A stretch of 64,000 bases of DNA. It comes from Flavobacteriales bacterium. GTDB lineage: Bacteria > Bacteroidota > Bacteroidia > UBA10329. The translations under genes were made by a program, and so were the position numbers. The stretch is from NCBI GenBank assembly GCA_020635535.1, contig JACJZP010000013.1, positions 20,507-84,506 of the forward strand, read 5' to 3'. Positions within the stretch are counted from its first letter, which is position 1; each line of letters begins with the position of its first letter. The notes beneath the pieces were generated by a model. It did no database searches, was not told where the DNA came from, and saw only the letters and a program-made list of their open reading frames with translations. Positions 18,439 through 25,662 of this stretch are shown piece after piece.

Positions 18439-20292
18439 TTACACTATGGTCAAATCATAAACTGAGTTTAGTAAATCCTTGTGCGCTTGAAACACCAGGC
18501 CATGTATAGGTATCATATTGGTATAGTCATTCACCAATTTCCCTGAGATGAATTCATCTGAGTCATCTGTAGTGACGGGAACGATCTCAATACCTAAATG
18601 AGCCTCCAAAGCCTTCACGTATTTGCGAATATGCCACTTGTTCATAATGTATTTCAGTGTATCTCTGTTCGCTGTTGCATCGAGTAGCATTTGGTTGTAA
18701 AGTGTGCCACTCATTTCCGGTCGATTGCGCTTTTGACTTTCAAATTTCACTTCCAGCTGTTGATATTCAGCTGACCCTATGTCACGTAGGTCCGAAAGCA
18801 AACCATCAAAGTAGTTCTCAGAAAATGTCCTTATATCAGCAACTGGCCTAGTTGATTTAAAAGCCAAGTAATCATATAGCACGTTCAAATCACTAAAAAG
18901 AGTGGATTCCAAGCAATATCCATCATGAGAGATCGCCTTTGACCCTGCACCAAGTCTTCCTACCAAATTGATGTTTAATTGATTGTTGTCGGTCACTTTG
19001 GTGAAGTCCTTGTCTGTAATTACCATGTAAGACTTATCCCGAAACAGTTGTGAAAGTGTTCTTTTGTTGTTATCAATCTTGGTTACCAGATTATCCTTTC
19101 CCCGAATCTGGAAGTACTGACAAATCGATGGGGAAGAGCCAGTTGGTATGAGGTTAGCCTCTTCATACTTTTTTAAGAACAACTCAATATTCTCTTTGTC
19201 ATCAGTTCCTTCGACAAATACAACTTTACTAGAATGATTGAGTTTTTCTAAAGCAATAATCGGGTTACCGAAGTCTCTTTTGATTAAATCAAAATCGCCT
19301 AACGGTCTCAATTCACCAATAGATTTCGCATCGGAATTCAAATAAAAGAGTTCACCATTCTGTACTTCACTTACAAAAATGTCGTTGTGGGAAATAATGA
19401 AGGTTTGATTATCTGTTAGCTCCTTTATTTTACCAATGAGGCGTTTTTGTAAAGCCGCATGTATGTGACTGTCCGGTTCATCGATTAATAGGATGTTCAA
19501 TTCCGCAGCTAAGTAGTTAATGGTGGCAAAGATCTCAGTTACCTGAACCACCCCACTGCCCTGCATATACAATTCTCTTCCCCGACCTGTACCGTTTATC
19601 CTTAAATCTATGTGTTCATCAGTTTCCCTTCTGGACCTATTCGCCACCTGAAACTCGATAGTTTTGTTGAGTACATGCGAGACTTGTTCGTTAAGAACGA
19701 CAATATTTTGATGTTTCATGATTTTATTCCTCAAGACCTCTTGGGACTTGCCTCGCATCATCTTTTTGTCGACTTGTCCCTTATTCATGAAAGGTTCCTG
19801 CGCTAAAACACTAGCGACAGGGCTGGTCTGATAAAGGAATATCGCGTTGTCTAAGCGAATACCATGATGTTGCATGCGTCTGGCAAAATCCTGAAACGGT
19901 GGATTTCGACTTTTGAGTATTCGATAGTAGGCATTTGAAATTCGTTGTGGCCGGTTAATCCTAAACACCAGCTCAAATTCATCCCCATCTTTACAAAGCG
20001 TCAACCCAATCTGGCATTCATTCGGAGCTTCTCTGAATAAGTCTAAATCATCGTTTAAACGTAGAAAGTTCAAGTCTTTGTAGGCCATGTATAAGTTGTT
20101 CCCCGCATAGAACTGCCTTCTGTTTTGCTGTATGTAAAGGTGATAACACCGATGCCATAGCTGTAGCGCCTCAAATACGGTGGTTTTTCCTTGACTATTC
20201 TCACCAATAATGACATTGAAGTTTTCATTTGGATAGATTTCAAGTTTGCGTATGCACTTGAAGTTTTCAATCAGAATCTTTGAAATATGCAT
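18439..20292 (-). CDS. OLD/PARIS-like ATPase fused to a TOPRIM nuclease-type domain
   Basis: The 617-residue product begins with an ABC-like AAA ATPase: Walker A GENSQGKT (30-37), a signature-like QGSGVVQVTE (244-253), Walker B LLIDEP (268-273) and a following switch histidine (IISHND). A TOPRIM-like domain follows, with Glu361 (VFVEGTDD), an Asp-x-Asp pair at 427/429 (ITDKDF) and GYCLES (458-463). This order matches OLD-family nucleases, Gabija GajA and single-chain versions of the PARIS defence system (AriA ATPase joined to a DUF4435/TOPRIM AriB). Its place inside an hsd operon recalls the R-linked (rlo) genes known in such loci. Because PARIS senses anti-restriction proteins, linkage to type I restriction would make sense, but assignment among these families is not settled by eye. 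Composition is A+T-richer than hsdM/hsdR. Confidence 0.85.
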   Translation of the reverse strand: MHISKILIENFKCIRKLEIYPNENFNVIIGENSQGKTTVFEALQLWHRCYHLYIQQNRRQFYAGNNLYMAYKDLNFLRLNDDLDLFREAPNECQIGLTLCKDGDEFELVFRINRPQRISNAYYRILKSRNPPFQDFARRMQHHGIRLDNAIFLYQTSPVASVLAQEPFMNKGQVDKKMMRGKSQEVLRNKIMKHQNIVVLNEQVSHVLNKTIEFQVANRSRRETDEHIDLRINGTGRGRELYMQGSGVVQVTEIFATINYLAAELNILLIDEPDSHIHAALQKRLIGKIKELTDNQTFIISHNDIFVSEVQNGELFYLNSDAKSIGELRPLGDFDLIKRDFGNPIIALEKLNHSSKVVFVEGTDDKENIELFLKKYEEANLIPTGSSPSICQYFQIRGKDNLVTKIDNNKRTLSQLFRDKSYMVITDKDFTKVTDNNQLNINLVGRLGAGSKAISHDGYCLESTLFSDLNVLYDYLAFKSTRPVADIRTFSENYFDGLLSDLRDIGSAEYQQLEVKFESQKRNRPEMSGTLYNQMLLDATANRDTLKYIMNKWHIRKYVKALEAHLGIEIVPVTTDDSDEFISGKLVNDYTNMIPIHGLVFQAHKDLLNSVYDLTIV

Positions 20293-20337
20293 GTAATTAG
20301 GGGTTGGTTCAATTTTGAATCTTATAACCTGAGAAGT

Positions 20338-20416
20338 TTATGTTCTCTCAAAATTTTCAAGTATCCGTTTCTTCAATTCATCCCCTTTTTCAAACTGCTG
20401 GGTAAGGGTGGCTTTG
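20338..20416 (-). pseudogene. Remnant of a second hsdM 3' end
   Basis: On the minus strand bases 20416-20338 read KATLTQQFEKGDELKKRILE then NFERT and a TAA stop, which aligns codon for codon with the hsdM C-terminus (KATLTQQFEKGEELKRQILA, NFEKL). At the DNA level 20361-20416 matches 21422-21477 with three differences, the last 36 bases exactly. It overlaps the last codons of the RhuM/Fic gene in another frame. The simplest reading is that the Fic gene entered between an old hsdM 3' end, left here, and a replacement hsdM brought with it. Confidence 0.85.
20361..20416. repeat. Direct repeat of hsdM 3' end, copy 1
   Basis: The 56-bp segment matches 21422-21477 with three mismatches; 20381-20416 is identical to 21442-21477. 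The pair brackets the RhuM/Fic gene, so recombination between them could delete it cleanly. Confidence 0.9.
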
Positions 20417-21382
20417 GCTCAAAAGGTTCACGGTTACTTTTATCATCATGTCTTTGTCGGCTGGGTTGCTCTGTGCGATCATCAGCGTAAGCGCAACAAG
20501 TGTGTTGTCATCAATAAGTCTTTGCCCATGACCATCGTACAGCAGGCCATTGCGTTCTAAGAACCAGACAAAAATGAATGCTGCAATGCGTTTGTTGCCA
20601 TCCGTAAACGAATGGTTTTTGACAACGAAGTAGAGTAGGTTTGCGGCTTTCTCTTCTGTTGTAGGGTAGAGGTCTTTGCCTCCGAAGGTCTGGTAAATGG
20701 TGTCTAGAGAGCTTTTGAACGAGCTATCTTTTTCTTGGCCGAAAAGGCCTTTAAACTGTGTTTGCTTACCCAATTCCTGTATGGCTATTTTTGCTTCGGC
20801 ATAGTCGATTCTCACTACTTCTTCGTTACCCTTTTCGGGCAATTTTAGGCGTTGGTGGTCGTAGTCGTCCAACAGGTCCAATGCTGTGGCGTAGGCGGTA
20901 ATAACCTTAATTAGCCCTTGCGATTCGTCTGGTTCTAGCGTGTAAGAAGAAATTACCTTGCCTTGCAATTGAGCCAACTTCTTGAATTCCTGTAGTTGTT
21001 GCTGGCTCTCCTGTAGGCGCTTTTCGTTAACCGCATAACCCTTTAGCAGATAATCTCTGAGTACGTTGTTTGACCAAATTCTGAACTGTGTGCCCCTTTG
21101 TGATTTTACGCGATACCCTACTGATATAATGACATCCAGATTGTAGCTCTTTGTTCTATATTTTTTGCCATCGGAGGCAGTTATCAAGGATTCCTTGACA
21201 ACTGAACCAGCATTCAATTCACCTTCTCTGAAACAGTTGTTTATGTGCAAGCTGATGTTCTGTTTGGTCTGTTCAAAAAGCTCAGCCATTTGGTTTTGGG
21301 TGAGCCAAACGGTTTCGCCATCAAACTGAACCCGAACCTCTACCGAATCATCAGGCGTGTTGTATATGATCACTTCTTCCAT
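20390..21382 (-). CDS. RhuM-family protein with C-terminal Fic/Doc domain
   Basis: The 330-residue product has the RhuM-type N-terminus (DGETVWLTQNQMAELF, then RVKSQRGTQFRIWSNNVLRDYL), related to virulence RhuM and often taken as DNA-binding. Its C-terminus holds a Fic/Doc motif HSFTDGNKR (257-265), whose His257 would be catalytic; Fic enzymes transfer AMP or phosphate to target proteins, and Doc is a toxin. Such genes are common accessories between hsd genes. The last seven codons (SHPYPAV) lie in sequence duplicated from the hsdM 3' end, read in a different frame, so the natural C-terminus was probably replaced at the insertion point. It starts 16 bases after hsdM ends. No separate antitoxin is visible; target and role are unknown. 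Confidence 0.88.
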   Translation of the reverse strand: MEEVIIYNTPDDSVEVRVQFDGETVWLTQNQMAELFEQTKQNISLHINNCFREGELNAGSVVKESLITASDGKKYRTKSYNLDVIISVGYRVKSQRGTQFRIWSNNVLRDYLLKGYAVNEKRLQESQQQLQEFKKLAQLQGKVISSYTLEPDESQGLIKVITAYATALDLLDDYDHQRLKLPEKGNEEVVRIDYAEAKIAIQELGKQTQFKGLFGQEKDSSFKSSLDTIYQTFGGKDLYPTTEEKAANLLYFVVKNHSFTDGNKRIAAFIFVWFLERNGLLYDGHGQRLIDDNTLVALTLMIAQSNPADKDMMIKVTVNLLSQSHPYPAV

Positions 21383-21398
21383 CCGATCGTTTGTCGCA

Positions 21399-23018
21399 CT
21401 ATAACTTTTCGAAATTAGCCAGTATCTGTCTCTTCAATTCCTCCCCTTTTTCAAACTGCTGGGTAAGGGTGGCTTTGAGGGTTTCCATTTTTTCTTCAAA
21501 TGGAATGCCGTCATCCTCTTCGGCTTCGGTGCCCACGTAGATGCCCGGGGTCAGTTTGTAGTCCTGTGCCTGCACTTCTTGCAGGGTGGCGGAGCGGCAG
21601 AAGCCGTCTTGGTCTGTATAAGGTTGAGATTGCCCCCCTGACGTTTCGAGAGCCTCAACGTCCGCTTCAGGGCTCGTGCGCCATGCGTGATAGGTGTCGG
21701 CAATGCGGGCAATGTCGGTATCGGTAAATACGCGCAGCTTGCGGCTGGCCATGGTGCCCATTTTGCTGGCATCAATAAAGAGTATCTCATCCATACGCTG
21801 GCGGTGGGTGCCATCCTTGCCATCGCGGTTCTTGCTCAGTATAAAGAGGCAAGCGGGGATGCCTGTGGTAAGGAAGAGCTTATCGGGCAGGCGCACAATG
21901 GCATCTATCATACCGTTATCTACCATGTGCTGACGCACGGCCTTCTCGCCACTGCTGTTGGAGGTCATGGCGCCATTGGCCATTACGATGCCTGCGGTGC
22001 CTGTATCACTGAGGTGGTGCCAGAAGGTCTGCATCCACATGTAGTTGGCGTTGCCATCGGTGGTAAAGGTTTCGCGCGGGCCAAAGAGGCGCGGGTCGTT
22101 CTCGGGCAGGTCTTCGGGGTGCCAGCCACTTACATTGAAGGGTGGGTTGGCTATCACGTAGTCGGCCTTCAGGTCGGGGAACTTGTCATCAAGCAAAGAG
22201 TTGCCCAGTTTGATGTCGAAACTAAGGTTGCGCAACATGAGGTTCATGAGGCACAGGCGCAGGGTCTGCGCGGTGCGCTCCTGCCCGTAAATAGAGATGT
22301 TGCTTTTGCTGCCGCCATGCTCGTTGATGAACTTGAGGCTTTGCACAAACATGCCCCCGCTACCACAGGCCGGGTCGAAAATGCGGCCTTCGTAAGGCTC
22401 CAGCATTTCTACCAACAGGCGCACAATGCTGCCCGGGGTGAAGAACTGCCCTGCACCGCTGCCTTCGGCCATGGCAAATTTGCCGATGTAGTATTCGTAA
22501 ATGCGGCCAAGGATGTCGCTTTCGGGGTTCTCCTTCTCCGAGAACTTGGGGTGGCTGAGCAGGTTGATGATGCCAGCGGTCTGCTTGGCTGAAAGTTCGC
22601 TCTTGACAAAAATCCTTGGTAGCAGGTTCTGCAACTGCGGGTTGTATTCGGTAAGCAGTCCTTGGAGCATGTCGAAGGCATCATCCACCAATACCTTGAT
22701 GTTGTCCTGCTCGGCATTGTCCTTCAGGTATTGCCATGACGCCTTTTCGGGTATGACGAACGCATTCTTAGCGCGGTACTCGTCTGCGTCTTCCAACACG
22801 TAGTTTATCTCATCGGTATCGATGGTGTAGCGGTCAGACTTCGGGTCGTTGAGCTGCGCTTGCAGTTCTTCCTTCACCACATCGTGGCGTTCGCTGAGGT
22901 GCTTGAGGAACACCAGCGGCAGGATGTAGTTTTTGTAGTTGTTCTCCGATACGGCACCGCGCAACTCATTGGCGGCATCCCAGAGTTCTTTTTCAAAGTT
23001 GATGTCTGCTTTGGGCAT
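21399..23018 (-). CDS. hsdM: Type I DNA adenine methyltransferase subunit (HsdM)
   Basis: The 539-residue protein has the HsdM N-terminal helical domain (NFEKELWDAANELRG, LVFLKHLSERH) and an N6-adenine methylase domain with the AdoMet-binding motif DPACGSGG (215-222) and catalytic NPPF (291-294). With HsdS it methylates the recognition site to protect the host. It is first in the order hsdM, rhuM/fic, OLD-like, hsdS, hsdR, all minus strand, and all plausibly one transcript. Upstream (23019-23080) lie TTGTCACAA and TTGTTACAA, the motif also found over the ribbon-helix-helix gene, so that protein may control restriction expression. Length and motifs are intact. Confidence 0.97.
   Translation of the reverse strand: MPKADINFEKELWDAANELRGAVSENNYKNYILPLVFLKHLSERHDVVKEELQAQLNDPKSDRYTIDTDEINYVLEDADEYRAKNAFVIPEKASWQYLKDNAEQDNIKVLVDDAFDMLQGLLTEYNPQLQNLLPRIFVKSELSAKQTAGIINLLSHPKFSEKENPESDILGRIYEYYIGKFAMAEGSGAGQFFTPGSIVRLLVEMLEPYEGRIFDPACGSGGMFVQSLKFINEHGGSKSNISIYGQERTAQTLRLCLMNLMLRNLSFDIKLGNSLLDDKFPDLKADYVIANPPFNVSGWHPEDLPENDPRLFGPRETFTTDGNANYMWMQTFWHHLSDTGTAGIVMANGAMTSNSSGEKAVRQHMVDNGMIDAIVRLPDKLFLTTGIPACLFILSKNRDGKDGTHRQRMDEILFIDASKMGTMASRKLRVFTDTDIARIADTYHAWRTSPEADVEALETSGGQSQPYTDQDGFCRSATLQEVQAQDYKLTPGIYVGTEAEEDDGIPFEEKMETLKATLTQQFEKGEELKRQILANFEKL
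21422..21477. repeat. Direct repeat of hsdM 3' end, copy 2 (within hsdM)
   Basis: This is the partner of 20361-20416 and lies inside the intact hsdM coding sequence, near its 3' end. Confidence 0.9.
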
Positions 23019-23080
23019 TTGTCACAATTGGAAAGACCAATGTAACCCGTTTTTGACAACGCGCAAACCAATTGTTACAA
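23019..23080. promoter_or_regulatory. Candidate control region of hsdM with TTGTNACAA motifs
   Basis: In the 84 bases between the TOPRIM gene and hsdM there are TTGTCACAA directly before the hsdM start (23019-23027) and TTGTTACAA at 23072-23080. Both are perfect palindromes about a variable centre and match the motif at 13537 and 13558. A shared regulator is inferred; no clear TAnnTTTG element was found. Confidence 0.45.
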
Positions 23081-23102
23081 TTGTTGCAGGTTCAAGCTGC
23101 TG

Positions 23103-24074
23103 TTAAGGGAAGTGGATCTCTCCCAGCGCATGCAATACTTCAGAAGGGTTCATTCCAAGCCAAAAATTTGACTCTGGAGTGGTAGGGTCCAAGTTGGTAT
23201 TCAGATCAAGGATGTAATCTGCCAGGTCCAGACCTTGTTGTCTTTCGCTAGCGCTTGCATGCTTTTCAAGCGTGTCGGCAACACGGACTGATCTTGCGTG
23301 AACAAGCGTTGCTTTGTGGTTCCAGCCATCAAACGCTCCAAGATCCGGAAATAGGACAACGTGCCTGTCTGAAAACAGGCCAGAACTGGAATTCAATTGA
23401 TGTAACGTTTTGCTGCCCGATGCAAGCCAAACAAAATCTGGAAATTGGATAGAAGCAATAATGGCGGTCTTTTCACTCTCTACAATTGCGACCACCTTAT
23501 CGGGGAATTTTTGTAACAAGTGCTCCCCAAAGAAGCATTGCTTTAGATTGAAGTTTTGAAGGTGTAGTTCTGAATGCACCCAACAAATATGATTGTGCGG
23601 TTCCTTGACCCTTTTGCCGGTTGATTCGTAGAGCATGATTTTGCCAGTACGGACTTTAGATCCATGATCAACTTGCCAGAAAACTGTTGCGCCCGACCAC
23701 TTTTTTGACGCACCGATCATGTATAGTTCGAGAGCCTCGTTCACCAGTTGCTTATCAAACCTGGAATAAAGGAATTCAGTGAGGTTGTTTTTGCGGTTTA
23801 ACGTTGGGACTACGCGTTTCCAGTCGATTGTGTCAATTGCTCTGTTTGAAGGTTTTCCAGTTGTAACAAGTCTGTGGCCTTCTGCGAAAGCGGTTTCTTG
23901 GTAGGGGTTTAGGTGGTAACCGCAATTTACCTCTCTGTCACATCGTCCGAATTTGTATTCCAAATATTCATTGGTCTGAGAGTCTTTGTAGCGCACATAT
24001 CTCCTTTTGTTACAATGAGGACAGTGGTGTTTTTTGCTGCCTTTTTCGAGTTGGTATATGAACGCTTCAGCCAT
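23103..24074 (-). CDS. Zinc-finger/TOPRIM protein of mobile elements (primase-like)
   Basis: The 323-residue product begins with a zinc-binding region (Cys18-x2-Cys21, Cys45, Cys51 in CDREVNCGYH) and has a TOPRIM-like half with Glu199 (VVAIVESEKTAI) and Asp244 (VVLFPDLGAFDGW). This layout resembles the DUF6371-type proteins on Bacteroidota mobile elements, which look like short DNA primases. It lies directly downstream of a RepA-like ATPase, a common pairing that may support replication of the excised circle. The gene itself contains three further TTGTNACAA sites (23511, 23861, 24007). Family placement by motif only; primase activity is not shown. Confidence 0.75.
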   Translation of the reverse strand: MAEAFIYQLEKGSKKHHCPHCNKRRYVRYKDSQTNEYLEYKFGRCDREVNCGYHLNPYQETAFAEGHRLVTTGKPSNRAIDTIDWKRVVPTLNRKNNLTEFLYSRFDKQLVNEALELYMIGASKKWSGATVFWQVDHGSKVRTGKIMLYESTGKRVKEPHNHICWVHSELHLQNFNLKQCFFGEHLLQKFPDKVVAIVESEKTAIIASIQFPDFVWLASGSKTLHQLNSSSGLFSDRHVVLFPDLGAFDGWNHKATLVHARSVRVADTLEKHASASERQQGLDLADYILDLNTNLDPTTPESNFWLGMNPSEVLHALGEIHFP

Positions 24075-24083
24075 TGCTTACGG

Positions 24084-24132
24084 ATGTTTACAATTACAAA
24101 GTCCCTATATGGCCGTTGTAAATTGTAAACAT
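24084..24132. repeat. Inverted repeat between the RepA-like and TOPRIM genes
   Basis: Arms ATGTTTACAATTACAA (24084-24099) and TTGTAAATTGTAAACAT (24116-24132) are complementary apart from one extra base, around a 16-base centre. There is no T-run, so a simple terminator is unlikely. Its position within the replication module suggests a binding site or origin element. Confidence 0.6.
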
Positions 24133-24136
24133 TGAT

Positions 24137-25291
24137 TCAGCTCTTTGTAACAGGGGAAAGTTTCAGCCAAACAGTTCGCCCAATTTTGTAGTCATCTAGC
24201 CTTTTGGTGGATTGATCTTCCTTTGCAACGATAGGAGTCTGGTCTTCAATGAGGTGATCAAGGCGTTCTCGGATGGTGTTTTCACTACATATGAACGATT
24301 CAGCGAGAATCGAAATCAAATCAGTTTTCTTGATGTCTTTCTTTTTGTTCATGAGTACCCGAACGGCTTCTTTAACACCTTCTATTGGTGCCTTCAGTTG
24401 TCGCTCCTGTCTTGTCTGAACAATTTCATCTTCGCTTGCCGGTATTAGAGTGTGCTGCTCCTGGCAATATTTGACAAACAGGTCTGGGTGTCGTTGTGAT
24501 CTTCTGCATTTCAGATAACTGATTTTGATGATGTCCGATTCTCCAGAGGAATTGTCTGCGCGAGAAATCTGCATGACGGTTGACGCTTTATTGGAAAGCT
24601 CTGTTCCAAGATGCCCTCTTGCTTTTTGACTATTAGGGTTTTCGTGTATTACTGCCACAAACGTTGCGTTGTGGTTGTTTACCGTACTATTCATCATATC
24701 AATCAGCTGGAGGCTGTCCTCGGCATTATTGAAGTCAGAAACACAATCTGATAATACGTCCAGAATAACTACAATGTGGTTTTTAGAGCTATGTCTAATG
24801 TATTCAAGAAACTCATGGAGTGCTTCAAATCGTTCCGATCTCTTAAAGTCCAATAAGGATGAGTATCTCAGATTGGGAATGTCCTCCGTGGTTTTGATGC
24901 CACATAATTTCTGGATTGATTGTATAGCGGCTGCAAACTGATCTTTCCAGTTTCGTTCAGTGTCCAGATAAATGACATCAATAGGAGAATTCTTGTTGCC
25001 TCTAAAACCAACCGAGGAGCCCCCTGATAGAAGCGAAACACATATGATTTCAGCTAACCGGCTTTTATGTACGCCATGCTGCCCTTGAATAACGCTTATG
25101 GTGTTGGGAAATATCACAGGTAATTCTTCCCAAGTAATCAGCGGTGGAGCAAACCTGATGTTCGATTTTTTGGTTTCTCTTATTAGCTCTTCTGTCTTTA
25201 GTAGTTTTAGAAGCTTTTCTGAATGAGTAGGTGAGGAGTAGCTATTAACATCCTTGGCCAGTTCTTCCATGTTTTTCAAAGGTTCAGACAT
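24137..25291 (-). CDS. RepA-like RecA-fold ATPase
   Basis: The 384-residue product has a RecA-type ATPase core: Walker A GQHGVHKS (70-77), a strand ending DVIYLDTER near residue 105-113, and Walker B HIVVILDVLSD (172-182, Asp178). It ends in a winged-helix-like region (KTDLISILAESFICSENTIRERLDHL). This matches hexameric RepA/DnaB-like ATPases of plasmids and integrative elements, thought to open or unwind DNA at an element origin. It overlaps the HTH gene by one base (TAATG) and precedes the TOPRIM gene, forming a maintenance module. Lys76 and Asp178 are intact, so activity is plausible. Exact role inferred from family and context. Confidence 0.78.
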   Translation of the reverse strand: MSEPLKNMEELAKDVNSYSSPTHSEKLLKLLKTEELIRETKKSNIRFAPPLITWEELPVIFPNTISVIQGQHGVHKSRLAEIICVSLLSGGSSVGFRGNKNSPIDVIYLDTERNWKDQFAAAIQSIQKLCGIKTTEDIPNLRYSSLLDFKRSERFEALHEFLEYIRHSSKNHIVVILDVLSDCVSDFNNAEDSLQLIDMMNSTVNNHNATFVAVIHENPNSQKARGHLGTELSNKASTVMQISRADNSSGESDIIKISYLKCRRSQRHPDLFVKYCQEQHTLIPASEDEIVQTRQERQLKAPIEGVKEAVRVLMNKKKDIKKTDLISILAESFICSENTIRERLDHLIEDQTPIVAKEDQSTKRLDDYKIGRTVWLKLSPVTKS

Positions 25292-25566
25292 TACTTGAAA
25301 GCTTGACGTTTGTGGTCATTCAGAAGTTTGTGGACATCCGAAAGTCGATAGTAAACTTTGGAGCCTATCTGAGAGAAGGATACTAACCCCTGATCTCGAT
25401 AGGACTGAGCCGTCCGTTTTGAGATTTTCAGGAGTTGGCAGAACTCCTGATTGTCGAGCCAGACATTTTCTGGGTCTGGTTCGTTTTCGAGTGCCTTTTT
25501 CTCGATTTCTTCAAGCCTTGTTAGAATAGCTTGAAATGCATCTGATTGTATTGTAATTACTTCCAT
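25291..25566 (-). CDS. Excisionase-like helix-turn-helix protein
   Basis: The 91-residue product contains a MerR/excisionase-type helix-turn-helix (VWLDNQEFCQLLKISKRTAQSYRDQGLVSFSQIG, followed by a wing YYRLSDVHKLL), the HTH_17 type found beside integrases in Bacteroidota elements. It probably directs excision with the integrase, represses the operon, or both. Its stop overlaps the RepA-like start by one base. A near-palindrome 4-26 bases upstream of its start is a good candidate for its own binding site. Size and motif are typical. Confidence 0.85.
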   Translation of the reverse strand: MEVITIQSDAFQAILTRLEEIEKKALENEPDPENVWLDNQEFCQLLKISKRTAQSYRDQGLVSFSQIGSKVYYRLSDVHKLLNDHKRQAFK

Positions 25567-25569
25567 GAC

Positions 25570-25592
25570 TCAATGTTTTAATGAAACGTTGA
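25570..25592. promoter_or_regulatory. Operator-like palindrome upstream of the excisionase-like gene
   Basis: TCAATGTTT-TAATG-AAACGTTGA is an inverted repeat with one mismatch, placed four bases before the ATG (minus strand) of the HTH gene. Binding there would block translation start or transcription entry, fitting autoregulation. Inference. Confidence 0.45.
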
Positions 25593-25625
25593 GCAAATTT
25601 TGGAAGAAGAAGGAAGGAGGTTTTT

Positions 25626-25660
25626 GGGTAGAAAAAATATTCTTTACAAGGTTTCTACCC
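25626..25660 (-). terminator. Hairpin behind the unknown island gene
   Basis: GGGTAGAAA (25626-25634) and TTTCTACCC (25652-25660) form a nine-base-pair stem with a 17-base loop, two bases after the stop of the gene at 25663. The T-run on the minus strand is poor, so it may be a weak terminator or an mRNA-stabilising stem. Confidence 0.4.
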
Positions 25661-25662
25661 AA

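Noticed and set aside
21687..22592. 301-codon plus-strand frame opposite hsdM
   Set aside because: HsdM motifs DPACGSGG and NPPF prove the minus-strand gene; this is its shadow.
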